The notes beneath the pieces were generated by a model. That model ran no database searches. It was not told the origin of the DNA and saw only the letters and a program-made list of their open reading frames with translations. 64,000 nucleotides of DNA from Oxalobacteraceae bacterium (GTDB lineage Bacteria; Pseudomonadota; Gammaproteobacteria; Burkholderiales; Burkholderiaceae_D): contig CANCDR010000004.1 in the NCBI GenBank assembly GCA_947374865.1, forward strand, positions 1-64,000, written 5' to 3'. Below, one piece after another: positions 45,634-54,492 of the stretch (the first letter of the stretch is position 1; the number at the start of each line of letters is the position of its first letter). The position numbers were made by a program, and so were the translations under genes.

Positions 45634-46869
45634 ATGAATGCCATTTTTTACGTACTGCCGTTTTTTCTCCTGCTGATCCTGATCGAGCTGTCCGCAGCGC
45701 GCTGGATGGGGAAAAAAACTTATCGCTTGCACGACGCGATCACCAGCATGAATATCGGCTCCTTGAGCGAAATCGTGCGCACCCTGGCCAGATTGATTTC
45801 AATCGGGATTTATGCGGTCGTCGTCGAGCATGTCGGCGCCTTTACGTTTGATGTGAAGAGTCCACTGGTATGGATTCTGGCGTTCTTTATGTATGACTTT
45901 TTTTACTACTGGGCGCATCGCACTGGGCACGAAGTTAACTTGATTTGGGGCGCCCACGCTGTTCACCATAACAGTGAAGATTTTAATCTGGCGACTGCCT
46001 TACGTCAGTCATCGACGAACCAGATTTTTTACTGGCTGTTCTATCTGCCCCTGGCACTGCTGGGCATCCCAGTCATGGTGTTTGGTATTACGGTCTTAAT
46101 CAGTCTGGTTTATCAGTTCTGGGTGCATACCCGACTGGTGCCAAAATTAGGCTGGTTTGACCGCTACTTTTCCTCCCCATCGAATCACCGTGTCCATCAT
46201 GGAAAAAACGACTACTGCATCGACCGTAACTACGGCGCGACCCTGATTATCTGGGATCGGATGTTTGGCACCTATGCTGAAGAACGCGATGATGAACCGG
46301 TTATTTATGGCACCATCACGCCGCTTGAAAGCTGGAATCCGCTGTGGGCCAATCTCAATATTTACGCTGAGCTGGGAAAAAATTTGCGTCAAACCAGCGG
46401 CTGGAAAAATAAACTCATGCTGATCTTTGGTCCGCCTGGCTGGACGCCTGAAGGCATGCTGCCGCACGGCCCTATCAACAGCGTGCAGTTTGAAACGCCG
46501 GCACCGAAATGGCAACGCGTCTACGGGCTGGCCGGCTATGCTGGCGTCACCATGCTGACGATCGGCTGGGCTAGCGCATTTCAGAAACTGACTCTGCCGA
46601 TGGCAGTGATGTATGGCTTACTGCCGCTGCTCTCAGCAGTCAGTCTGGGGCGTCTGTTTGCTGGTCAGCGCCTTGCCTTGCCGATTGAAATACTGCGTGT
46701 GCTGATTCTGTGTGGTGCGCTGACTTCGGGGATTTGGTTCACTACGGTGACACCGGCTTTTCAGCTGCTTGGTGCGGCGGGTGGCATCGTCAGTCTGCTT
46801 TTATTGGCTATGACGCGCTTGGAACACAATGTTTCCGAGCCGGGCGCAAGCTTGGTGACACCGCCATGA
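45634..46869 (+). CDS. Sterol desaturase / fatty acid hydroxylase family protein (AGMO-like)
   Basis: Integral-membrane di-iron oxygenase of 411 residues. The His boxes of the fatty acid hydroxylase superfamily are complete: HRTGH (about 93-97), HAVHH (about 106-110) and HRVHH (about 190-194). Flanking text (HEVNLIWGAHAVHHNSEDFNLATALRQSS) is very close to alkylglycerol monooxygenase/TMEM195-type proteins, which cleave ether lipids. Extra C-terminal membrane segments (about 295-395) are present. Actual substrate unknown. Its stop overlaps the start of the next gene (ATGA). Confidence 0.88.
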   Translation: MNAIFYVLPFFLLLILIELSAARWMGKKTYRLHDAITSMNIGSLSEIVRTLARLISIGIYAVVVEHVGAFTFDVKSPLVWILAFFMYDFFYYWAHRTGHEVNLIWGAHAVHHNSEDFNLATALRQSSTNQIFYWLFYLPLALLGIPVMVFGITVLISLVYQFWVHTRLVPKLGWFDRYFSSPSNHRVHHGKNDYCIDRNYGATLIIWDRMFGTYAEERDDEPVIYGTITPLESWNPLWANLNIYAELGKNLRQTSGWKNKLMLIFGPPGWTPEGMLPHGPINSVQFETPAPKWQRVYGLAGYAGVTMLTIGWASAFQKLTLPMAVMYGLLPLLSAVSLGRLFAGQRLALPIEILRVLILCGALTSGIWFTTVTPAFQLLGAAGGIVSLLLLAMTRLEHNVSEPGASLVTPP

Positions 46870-47450
46870 ACTGGTTAGCCATATTTGATGGGCTGCTGGC
46901 GTTGGTGGCACTACAGATTGCTTATCAAGCCAGGAACCTGGCTTCGTTGCGGCTAGGCTGTTCGCTTATTGGTGCTGCCGCTGTGCTGGGGGCGCTCAAG
47001 TTCTCTGGTCTTTTGCCTTTGCCTGGTCTGCATCAATCGCTATCGATGCTGGGCGCCGGTGTCGGCATTCCGCTGCTGGCGGTGACGGTAATTTGGCCGC
47101 AGGGCTTGATCACGACGCAACGCCGTTTTAGCTGGATCTTTGGTGTCATCCTGGCGGTCGTGTGTGTTCTGCTGGCGATCATTGCAGGACTTAAAATCGT
47201 GCCCTCTCTCCTGGCCTTGGCAGGCGTCATCGCCATGCTGGGGGTTGGTTTTGTGCGCCGGCAGTGGTTGGTCGTTGGCGCTAGCATGTGCATGTTGGTA
47301 GCGCAGCTCTTATTTGTCACCAAGTTCAGTGTGGGGCAATTTCAGCCGGGGGATTTTTTGCATGTCGGGATTGCTGCGGGGCTTTTGCTGTTATCGCGCT
47401 GGGCGCTGAATGACCGGCGATATTTTGCGACTGCTGGAATTGGCGCTTGA
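46866..47450 (+). CDS. Integral membrane protein of unknown function (194 aa)
   Basis: No recognised family. About six hydrophobic segments run through the protein (for example WLAIFDGLLALVALQIAY, LIGAAAVLGALKF, IFGVILAVVCVLLAIIAGL, LLALAGVIAMLGVGFV, VVGASMCMLVAQLLFV). The ATG at 46866 overlaps the hydroxylase stop by 4 bp (ATGA), a sign of translational coupling. A longer reading frame back to 46710 only overlaps the hydroxylase and is rejected. It converges on the sensor kinase gene with 22 bp between. Confidence 0.75.
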   Translation: MNWLAIFDGLLALVALQIAYQARNLASLRLGCSLIGAAAVLGALKFSGLLPLPGLHQSLSMLGAGVGIPLLAVTVIWPQGLITTQRRFSWIFGVILAVVCVLLAIIAGLKIVPSLLALAGVIAMLGVGFVRRQWLVVGASMCMLVAQLLFVTKFSVGQFQPGDFLHVGIAAGLLLLSRWALNDRRYFATAGIGA

Positions 47451-47472
47451 TCGTACTTGGACAGCACATTGC

Positions 47473-49221
47473 TTAGCTGATTGATCGGCCTACGCCGACC
47501 TGGCCAATCACACAAAATGTCTGACCCGGAATGCGGTCGATACGCAATGTGCCGCCGATGGCTGCCATTCGTTCACGCATATTGCGCAGTCCGTGACCGC
47601 TAACGTCGTTCTGTTCTGTGTGCGTCTGATCGCCGTCATTGGCAATACAAAAACTGAGTTGATCCCCCTCGCGCGTCAAGCTCAGCGTTGCCGTTGATCC
47701 TGCAGGAGCGTGTTTCGCCGCATTCTGCAAGGCCTCCAAACAGCAAAAATAAATCGCCGCCGTAACGCCGGCATCGCACTGCCCCACATCATCGAGTGCA
47801 ACACGCGTAGGAATGGCGGCACAGCTGGCCGCTTCCGACAAAGCCACGACCAGACCGCGCTCAACCAGCAAGGGTGGCGCCATGCCGTGGGAAAAAGCGC
47901 GCAATTCCTGAAAGGCTGCGGCGACGTCAGCATCCATTTCCCGCATCAATTCTGCGGCACGGCGCACGTCATACTTCAATACTCTGGAGGTGGCGGCCAG
48001 CTTCATGCGCAGGGCGATCAGACGTTGCTGCGCACCGTCGTGCAGGTCGCGCTCGATGCGATGCCGTTCTTCTTCAACCGCGCTCGCCGTGCTGGCCCGC
48101 GCATCGACGAGTGCAGCGGCCATCCGATGCGCTTCAAGCGCCGCCTGCATGCTGCTGGCGACCGCGTCGACTAAGGTCGGCTCTTCGAGTAAAGCGACAT
48201 CATGGATCAATGCGGCGATCGGCAGCCCGCGTTGATCTTCCACCATCGTCACTGCACGGCCCGTTTTTTCATTCGCAGCTGGCAGGGCGACTTCACGACC
48301 TTGCGAATCAACCCAGCGTGCGGATTCACTGACCCAAAAGGCCAGCTCAAGTGATTCATCCTCCAGTGCGCTGGCCATGACATCACGCAGTGTTTGCATA
48401 TCGGGCCTACCGCGCAATCCGCTCACCAGTCGCTGCAGCGCCTTGGCCATGTACATGCGACCACGCAGCAAACCGAGCGCCAGAGCGAGTGGAATAGCCC
48501 ATAAGGTAAAGCCGATAATCAGCGTCGATTCACCGAGGATAAGATAGACCGCGACCGTCAAGGCACGGATGATTGATGCAAACAATACCGGCGCCAAGGT
48601 ACGGCGCATGAGTCGCGAGGCTTTGCGATAGCGCTGAAATAAGACGAATGCGACAGCGAAGAGAAGGCCTGCGCCAGCGGTGCGAAAGGTGATGAGCAGG
48701 GCTTTCGATAATTCAGGAAGATCGGCGACAAACAGCGCATTGCGCGGGCAATCCGGATGGCAAAGAATAAAGGGACCGCCGAGGGGAATTTTTTGTGAAG
48801 ACATCACCGCCGGAAACCAGACCAGCAGTAAGCCCAATACGCCGACTAGGAGAATGATTTTTTCTCTTCGGCCCTGCAAGCTCCCCGATGGAAAAGCCAG
48901 CATGACCCAGATCGCTGCGACTTCGACGGCAGGACGGGCGACGCGGGAGAGTGTAAATAAAATCGGATCGGATGAAATCACCAGCACCTGAAGTGCGAAC
49001 GCTCCTGCTAAAAAATACAGCAGCGCGCCAAGAGGACGGGTGGGATAACGCAATGAAATCGCGATCGCGATCCCCCAGAACATCAGCACACCGAGGCTAT
49101 TGATGATGGCGTTCGTCACGGTGTCGGCGCTGGGGTGTTCGCGCGCTAAAGCGATCGCAGCAACAGCGAGCGCAAGTCCCGGGAGGATCGCCAGCAGACG
49201 CGCCGACCAGCGCACCATCAT
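47473..49221 (-). CDS. NarL-type sensor histidine kinase (HisKA_3), multi-TM
   Basis: Sensor kinase of 582 residues. The N-terminal ~260 residues hold about eight membrane helices, with a Cys-containing loop FILCHPDCPRN between two of them. A linker follows, then the HisKA_3 dimerisation box EEERHRIERDLHDGAQQRLIALRMKL with the phospho-accepting His. The HATPase_c domain has the N box LEALQNAAKHAPAG and G box GHGLRNMRERMAAIGG. Start overlaps the regulator stop (ATGA). The architecture is that of NarX/LiaS-like kinases. Confidence 0.93.
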   Translation of the reverse strand: MMVRWSARLLAILPGLALAVAAIALAREHPSADTVTNAIINSLGVLMFWGIAIAISLRYPTRPLGALLYFLAGAFALQVLVISSDPILFTLSRVARPAVEVAAIWVMLAFPSGSLQGRREKIILLVGVLGLLLVWFPAVMSSQKIPLGGPFILCHPDCPRNALFVADLPELSKALLITFRTAGAGLLFAVAFVLFQRYRKASRLMRRTLAPVLFASIIRALTVAVYLILGESTLIIGFTLWAIPLALALGLLRGRMYMAKALQRLVSGLRGRPDMQTLRDVMASALEDESLELAFWVSESARWVDSQGREVALPAANEKTGRAVTMVEDQRGLPIAALIHDVALLEEPTLVDAVASSMQAALEAHRMAAALVDARASTASAVEEERHRIERDLHDGAQQRLIALRMKLAATSRVLKYDVRRAAELMREMDADVAAAFQELRAFSHGMAPPLLVERGLVVALSEAASCAAIPTRVALDDVGQCDAGVTAAIYFCCLEALQNAAKHAPAGSTATLSLTREGDQLSFCIANDGDQTHTEQNDVSGHGLRNMRERMAAIGGTLRIDRIPGQTFCVIGQVGVGRSIS

Positions 49222-49934
49222 TGCATGCCTTTAGCCAGGTACATCAAGGTCGCATGAACGCGTCGGCTGATGGTTTCATCGGTCGACAAACCGAGTCGGC
49301 CAAAAATTTCGCTCACATGTTTTTCAACGGCACGCTTACTAAGTTTGCGCTCGCGGGCAATTGCCAGATTACTTTTACCCTCAGCGATATCGGCCATAAT
49401 TTCGCATTGACGCGGCGTGAGATCATCGAGCGGCGATGGCGCCTTGATGCGGCGGCGCGTAAATAATTCATCGACCAGTCTGGCATCGATACGACATTCG
49501 CCACGTCCGACAGCCGTGATGGTCGACACCAGATGTTCCAGATCGTGAATCCGATCCTTAAGAAGATAGCCGCGCCGTGTCGCCCCCATTGAGAGCAGCT
49601 CCGATGCGTAGTGGGCACTTTCATGTTGGCTCAGCACGATCACGCCAACGTCAGGATGCGTCACGCCCAGTCGCTTAGCAATCTGCATTCCTTCATCCGT
49701 CTGCGTCGGCGGCATGCGGATATCCGTGATGACCACATCTGGCGGCGCGGCATCGACAGCAGCCAGCAGTGTCGTGGCATCGACAAATTGCCCAACAACG
49801 CATAAGCCATGCGCCATCTCCAATAATTGCCGCAAGCCCTCACGAATCAAATAACTATCATCGGCAATCATGACCCGCAAGGGTACTTGCTCAGCGATAT
49901 CCGAAGTTTTCGATGCAATTAAATCCCGAAGCAT
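49218..49934 (-). CDS. NarL/LuxR-family response regulator
   Basis: Two-domain regulator of 238 residues from ATG 49934. The receiver has D25-D26 and phospho-acceptor D71 (VVITDIRMPP). A C-terminal LuxR-type HTH follows (LTPRQCEIMADIAEGKSNLAIARERKLSKRAVEKHVSEIFGRLGLS). The frame runs on to 49982 but that region is close to the palindromic repeats and has no SD. It is co-transcribed with the kinase. Targets unknown; the divergent MFS gene is the nearest candidate. Confidence 0.93.
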   Translation of the reverse strand: MLRDLIASKTSDIAEQVPLRVMIADDSYLIREGLRQLLEMAHGLCVVGQFVDATTLLAAVDAAPPDVVITDIRMPPTQTDEGMQIAKRLGVTHPDVGVIVLSQHESAHYASELLSMGATRRGYLLKDRIHDLEHLVSTITAVGRGECRIDARLVDELFTRRRIKAPSPLDDLTPRQCEIMADIAEGKSNLAIARERKLSKRAVEKHVSEIFGRLGLSTDETISRRVHATLMYLAKGMQ

Positions 49935-49983
49935 ACTCAAGGCCCATAAAAAAGTCCCAACCCATTCTACCCCGCCCCACACA

Positions 49984-50056
49984 TTAAATAGGGTCAGAGT
50001 CGATATAACTTTACTGCATCATTCTATGAAGATATATCGACTCTGACCCTATTTAA
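49984..50056. repeat. Palindrome A (left doublet)
   Basis: A perfect 24-bp inverted repeat (49984-50007 with 50033-50056) whose core is TAGGGTCAGAGTCGATATA and its complement, around a 25-base loop beginning ACTTT and ending GA. The stem starts with TTAAA and ends TTTAA. Confidence 0.95.
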
Positions 50057-50078
50057 AAAGTGATGAGCTGTCGTGCAA

Positions 50079-50151
50079 TTAAGTAGGGTCAGAGTCGACA
50101 TAACTTTATTGCAATATTCTTTATAGATATATCGACTCTGACCCTATTTAA
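50079..50151. repeat. Palindrome B (left doublet)
   Basis: Same 73-bp design as palindrome A. The stem has one G-T wobble and one C-A mismatch. The loop is a different 25-mer with CAATATTCTTT in its middle. Outer bases extend the pairing by three (CAA/TTG), so the stem reaches 50154, ten bases before the MFS start codon. Confidence 0.95.
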
Positions 50152-50163
50152 TTGACTGCTACA

Positions 50164-51384
50164 ATGAAATTCTTTTCTCATTTGGCTCGCCCTCCTGTGA
50201 ATACGCTTGCTCTGAAACGTCCTTTGATCACGGCTTTCGTTCTTTCTTTCGGTGCGGCTATCTCACTCGGACTGGCGCGCTTTTCTTATGCCTTGCTCCT
50301 GCCGCCGATGCGCGCCGATCTGGCATGGTCTTATCTCATCGCCGGGAGTATGAATACCGGGAATGCCCTCGGCTATTTGATCGGCGCCCTGCTGTGCCCG
50401 GCCATCTTGAAAAAATTCGGCGCCCAACGCACTTTACTCGGCGGCGCCGGCTTGACTTCCTTGCTGCTGCTTTGGGCCGGCTGGCTGATCAATACAGACT
50501 TTTTACTGCTGCAACGTATTTTGTCTGGCATCGGTAGTGCCTTGATTTTTATCGCTGGCGGCTTATTGGCAGCGCGACTCGGCTCGCTGCATCCGCAACG
50601 CGCCGGACTGCTGATCGGTATGTATTACGGCGGTACCGGGATCGGCATTGCTGCATCGGCACTTTTGATTCCTGCGACGCTGACCTGGACCAACAACGCC
50701 GGCATCGCCCACGGCTGGCAATGGGCCTGGATTGCCCTCGGCCTTAGTGCTCTCATCGCCACGCTGGCACTGGCCAAGGTGGCCGGGCTTATCGATGGTG
50801 CGCCGGCGCCGGCAGACAGTGCTCCACGACCACGGATGGCCTTGCTCGGGTTTGGTCTGGCCAGCTATTTCATGTTCGGCGTGGGGTATATCGGCTATAT
50901 GACTTTTGTCGTCGCGCTACTCAAATCGCAAGGCATATCAGGTCCATTGATCAGCCTATTTTATTTGTTGCTGGGACTGTCAGTGATGGCCTCATCACGC
51001 ATCTGGGCTGGCATGCTCGACCACTTCAGGGGCGGCCAGTCGATCGCCATTTTGTCGACCTTGCTCGGCCTGGCCACGCTGATTCCGGTCCTTACTAGCG
51101 CGCTGCCGCTGGTCTTATTATCGGGGATTATTTTCGGCGGCAGCTTCCTGTCCTGCGTCGCGGCGACCACGGCACTGGTACGACACAATCTGCCGCCCGC
51201 CTTCTGGTCCGCCGGCATCAGCATGTTCACCATCGCATTCGCCTTTGGGCAGATTTGCGGCCCCTCTTTCGTTGGCTGGATCGCCGATGGCGCAGGTGGG
51301 CTCGAACGAGGCCTGAGCTATTCGGCCTGCGCACTGTTCCTCGGTGCTGTCATCGCCTCGCGACAAAAAGCCTTAACGAAATGA
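50164..51384 (+). CDS. MFS transporter (YbfB-type)
   Basis: Major facilitator of 406 residues with about 12 membrane helices. The first reads ITAFVLSFGAAISLGLARFSYALLLPPMRADLAWSY, a text typical of the YbfB/YjiJ MFS group. The ATG at 50164 is ten bases after the left hairpin B stem, without an SD; an in-frame TTG at 50152 lies inside the stem. Substrate unknown. It is the only gene between two palindrome doublets and points away from the divergent two-component genes. Confidence 0.9.
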   Translation: MKFFSHLARPPVNTLALKRPLITAFVLSFGAAISLGLARFSYALLLPPMRADLAWSYLIAGSMNTGNALGYLIGALLCPAILKKFGAQRTLLGGAGLTSLLLLWAGWLINTDFLLLQRILSGIGSALIFIAGGLLAARLGSLHPQRAGLLIGMYYGGTGIGIAASALLIPATLTWTNNAGIAHGWQWAWIALGLSALIATLALAKVAGLIDGAPAPADSAPRPRMALLGFGLASYFMFGVGYIGYMTFVVALLKSQGISGPLISLFYLLLGLSVMASSRIWAGMLDHFRGGQSIAILSTLLGLATLIPVLTSALPLVLLSGIIFGGSFLSCVAATTALVRHNLPPAFWSAGISMFTIAFAFGQICGPSFVGWIADGAGGLERGLSYSACALFLGAVIASRQKALTK

Positions 51385-51445
51385 ACTGATACAGTATTGG
51401 ATATTCTTTCAAAACACAGTGCCGCGCAAAAACATGCCGTATGCG

Positions 51446-51518
51446 TTAAATAGGGTCAGAGTCGATATAACTTTGCGGCATCATTACACAAAGATATATC
51501 GACTCTGACCCTATATAA
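51446..51518. repeat. Palindrome A' (right doublet)
   Basis: Copy of palindrome A with one T-to-A change near the end of the 3' arm. The 25-base loop begins ACTTTGCGG and ends CAAAGA, so an extra CTTTG/CAAAG pairing closes part of the loop. It lies 62 bp after the MFS stop. Confidence 0.95.
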
Positions 51519-51540
51519 AAAATTACCAGAGTCCTTGAAA

Positions 51541-51613
51541 TTAAGTAGGGTCAGAGTCGATATAACTTTATTACAATATTCTTTGTGGATATATCGACTC
51601 TGACCCTACTTAA
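51541..51613. repeat. Palindrome B' (right doublet)
   Basis: Perfect 24-bp stem, loop matching that of B at all but a few positions. Relative to palindrome A, a change in the left arm (A to G) is matched by T to C in the right arm, a compensatory pair. It ends 14 bp before the pabBC stop and may terminate both convergent genes. Confidence 0.95.
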
Positions 51614-51627
51614 TGTGGAAGTTGGTG

Positions 51628-53454
51628 TTAGGTCCAATCCATCGTCACGGGAATCACGCCACGCAGCGCATTACAGACGATAACTTCCTCTGCGCCACGC
51701 AAGTCGTCCAATGTGAGATGCCGTTCACTGGCATTCCAGGTCGGATCATCGAGCAGCACAGCGCGCATCACACCGGGCAAGACTCCGTCTTCCAGTGGCG
51801 GCGTAAACCACCGACCAGCGAGCTTGACGAACACGTTTGAGCGTCCACCTTCAGTGAGTAAGTCAGCCTCGTTAAAGAACAGCATATCAAAAGCCCCCTG
51901 CTGTTCGGCTGCACGCCAGGCAGCATCGTAGACTTCGCGCACGGATGATTTATGACGGAGGAAAAGATCATCGGCGCACATGCGCTGTGGCGCTATGTTG
52001 ATTCTCACCTTGCCTGCCAGCGGCGTTATTGGGGAGGATGAAATCTGCAAAACACCACTTTGCATTAATGCCAGCCGCAGCCGATATGGCACACCCGGCG
52101 CGAGTTGTGCGCAGTGCTGCTGCAGCAGGCCGTGCGCTACATCGACATCGAACGTAAAGCCAAAAAAATCCGCCGAATTTTGCAATCGCTGAAGATGCCG
52201 AACGCTATGACGCGCGCCCTCTTCACGACTGGCATGCATCGTTTCAAAGAGGTGAAATGAATGATCAAGGCTCGTCAAAAAATCGGCCTTCAAGCGACAT
52301 TCTGCTAATTCATCCGCCGCCACGCTGTCGTAGACGATCCCTGCGCCGACACCCATTTCGCCTTGGCGCACACCATTCTGCAGCGGCTGCAAGGCCAGCG
52401 TTCGGATCGGTACCGATAAACAAAAATCACCGATCGCAGCTCCAGCCAGCGGCGCATCAAACCAGCCAATCGCACCACAATAAACACCCCGCGCATCGGG
52501 TTCGAGTTCGCGAATGATCTGCATACTGCGATGTTTGGGTGCGCCGGTGATCGAACCACAGGGGAACAGTGCCTGTATCAGTTTGGTCAAACTCACCTGC
52601 TCATCCAGTGTAGCCTGCACGGTGGAGGTCATCTGCAACACACCAGCAAAGCGCTGCACCTCAAACAAGGCCGGCACGCTAACAGATCCGGTACGCGCAA
52701 TACGGCCCAGATCATTACGCAATAAATCAACGATCATCAGGTTTTCAGCGCGATTTTTTGTGTCCGCGGCTAAGGCATTTGCACGACGTGCATTTTCATC
52801 AGGATCATCGCAGGCTCGCGCTGTCCCTTTCATCGGCTGAGCGGTCAGTGTGCCGCCAACATGGCGCAGAAAAAGTTCGGGTGACAGCGACAAAATCGCC
52901 CGCCCATCTGGCAAAGCGATCAGCGCACCGAAGGGCACTGGCTGGCGCGCACGCAGACGACGATAGAGCCCATGCAAGCAACCAAAGGCCGTAAAGCGCA
53001 CACGGTAAGTGTAATCAATCTGGTAGGCGTCGCCGGCTTCGATGTAGTCATGAATGCGCGCAATCGCCGTATGAAATGCAGCCTCGGTGACACTATGCTT
53101 GATCTGCGCAATACCGGCCGACGCATTGCGCGAATCGTCATGTTCAGCGAGCCAGGCATCGACCTGTTCAACATTGAGCAATCGGCAATCGGCAAACAGT
53201 AATATCTGTGAGTCGGACATATTTGCCGCATCCGTTTGCAAACGCGCATCGATGCCCTGCATGGCCGCACCGAGTTCATAACTCAACACCACCACGGCAT
53301 GTAAGCCAGTCTCCAAGGCTAGCTGCATTTTTTGCAGCATCGACGGCAATTCAGCGACAGCGCGCACAGTTAGCGAAGTCACCAAGCCGCTGTAACAGCG
53401 CGACAGACCATCGCGGTCATCGAGCAAGGCAAAGCTGGTGTGCAGGGGCGTCAC
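51628..53454 (-). CDS. pabB: Fused aminodeoxychorismate synthase I / aminodeoxychorismate lyase
   Basis: Bifunctional folate enzyme of 608 residues making p-aminobenzoate. The N-terminal part (about 1-370) is the chorismate-binding PabB domain, with the Lys of QPMKGTARA, DTKNRAENLMIVDLLRNDLGR and FPCGSITGAPKHRSMQIIRELE. The C-terminal part (about 390-608) is a class-IV PLP fold lyase (PabC), with the Lys of RHKSSVREVYDAAW and FFNEADLLTEGGRSNVFV. The start is GTG 53454, only 1 bp after the upstream EamA stop; ATG 53505 lies inside that gene. The usual glutaminase PabA is not adjacent. Confidence 0.93.
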   Translation of the reverse strand: MTPLHTSFALLDDRDGLSRCYSGLVTSLTVRAVAELPSMLQKMQLALETGLHAVVVLSYELGAAMQGIDARLQTDAANMSDSQILLFADCRLLNVEQVDAWLAEHDDSRNASAGIAQIKHSVTEAAFHTAIARIHDYIEAGDAYQIDYTYRVRFTAFGCLHGLYRRLRARQPVPFGALIALPDGRAILSLSPELFLRHVGGTLTAQPMKGTARACDDPDENARRANALAADTKNRAENLMIVDLLRNDLGRIARTGSVSVPALFEVQRFAGVLQMTSTVQATLDEQVSLTKLIQALFPCGSITGAPKHRSMQIIRELEPDARGVYCGAIGWFDAPLAGAAIGDFCLSVPIRTLALQPLQNGVRQGEMGVGAGIVYDSVAADELAECRLKADFLTSLDHSFHLFETMHASREEGARHSVRHLQRLQNSADFFGFTFDVDVAHGLLQQHCAQLAPGVPYRLRLALMQSGVLQISSSPITPLAGKVRINIAPQRMCADDLFLRHKSSVREVYDAAWRAAEQQGAFDMLFFNEADLLTEGGRSNVFVKLAGRWFTPPLEDGVLPGVMRAVLLDDPTWNASERHLTLDDLRGAEEVIVCNALRGVIPVTMDWT

Positions 53455-53455
53455 G

Positions 53456-54337
53456 CTAGCTACCCTTTTTCGCCAGATAAATGCCCCACACGAGTAAGAC
53501 ACCACCCGTAGCCTGTATCAGGCCGATCGATTCGTGCAGCAGTACCCAGGCAGCGATGGTCGCGGTAAGCGGTTGGATCAATAAGCTCACGGAAGACAAA
53601 TTGGCCGGCAAATGCGCGGAAGCATAGGCGATCACGGTTTGTCCGCCAATTTGCGCCACCAAGGCCAGTGCCAGCAAAGGTAGCCAGCCCATCATCGATG
53701 AAGGCCAGAACGGATCACTGGACAATAGCGCGAATGGCAGCAGAGCGCATGCTGTAACGCTGGTACTCCAGGCCATCAGGCGGGCAGTGGAATACTGGCT
53801 ACGCGCTTCCTTGACGACTAACTGATAGCCCGCATAAAAAATCGCCGTGATGAATCCGAGCCCGTCGCCGAGTAATTTGATATTGTCCGGCCCCGCACCC
53901 GCATTCGGGCCGACCAGCAGCACAGCACCGATCAGCGCACTGATCATACCGATCACAAATACGCGCGCAAATCGTGTCTTATAGGCCCACCACATCCACA
54001 GCGCGATAAAAATTGGCGCGAAGTTTGACAGCAGCGTCGCATTGGAAACGGAGGTGTAATGCAGTGACAGGTGCCACAGTCCCATGTCGGCAGCGAAGAA
54101 CAAGCCAGCGTAGGCCAAGGCGGGCGTAAAGCTGGTGCGTTTGCCGCTCGCCTGATCGCTGTCATGGGTCTTGATGGCCCAGCACCATAACAAAGGTGCA
54201 GCGATGGCCATCCGCCAGAAGGCCGACGCGACCGGACCAACGTCGGCATAGCGCATGAAAATGCCCGCGAAGCCGATCGCCATTCCGCCAGCAAGGAGCG
54301 CGAGAAATGCAGGGATGAAGAGTCGGTTTGACGGCAT
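53456..54337 (-). CDS. EamA/DMT family exporter
   Basis: Ten-helix drug/metabolite transporter of 293 residues with two EamA repeats. The first begins FLALLAGGMAIGFAGIFMRYADVGPVASAFWRMAIAAPLLW. The second has GLGFITAIFYAGYQLVVKEARSQYSTARLMAWSTSVTACALLPF and ends with QPLTATIAAWVLLHESIGLIQATGGVLLVWGIYLAKKGS. Substrate unknown. Followed with 1 bp gap by the fused pabBC gene. Confidence 0.9.
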   Translation of the reverse strand: MPSNRLFIPAFLALLAGGMAIGFAGIFMRYADVGPVASAFWRMAIAAPLLWCWAIKTHDSDQASGKRTSFTPALAYAGLFFAADMGLWHLSLHYTSVSNATLLSNFAPIFIALWMWWAYKTRFARVFVIGMISALIGAVLLVGPNAGAGPDNIKLLGDGLGFITAIFYAGYQLVVKEARSQYSTARLMAWSTSVTACALLPFALLSSDPFWPSSMMGWLPLLALALVAQIGGQTVIAYASAHLPANLSSVSLLIQPLTATIAAWVLLHESIGLIQATGGVLLVWGIYLAKKGS

Positions 54338-54492
54338 GCGACTTTGCGTGATTTTTGTTAAGGAGATTAAGGCGAAACAGGTAGGATTTTACTTTGAATT
54401 TCATGGACCAGGTTTTGGATGGTGAATAACACACAAGCGCACACACAAACACGCGCACAATCTGCACCTGATTCAAAGGATAAAAAAATCCT

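Larger units (their letters stand above)
49984..50151. mobile_element. Palindrome doublet, left (168 bp)
   Basis: Palindromes A and B with a 22-bp spacer. The right doublet (51446-51613) has the same length, order and spacing (offset A to B is 95 bp in both), so the doublets are copies of one unit. Probably a MITE- or REPIN-like non-autonomous element; no transposase gene is in the window. Confidence 0.6.
51446..51613. mobile_element. Palindrome doublet, right (168 bp)
   Basis: Direct-repeat partner of the left doublet. The outermost bases of the whole 49981-51616 unit form ACATTAA and TTAATGT, an inverted terminal match of seven bases beyond or including the doublet ends. Confidence 0.6.

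Noticed and set aside
46710..47450. Longer gene starting inside the hydroxylase
   Set aside because: The first 52 residues are the out-of-frame reading of the hydroxylase. The ATG overlapping its stop is the natural start.
49984..51613. CRISPR-like array
   Set aside because: The repeats are long palindromes in pairs with a gene between, and the spacers are few. There is no series of equal short repeats and no cas gene.
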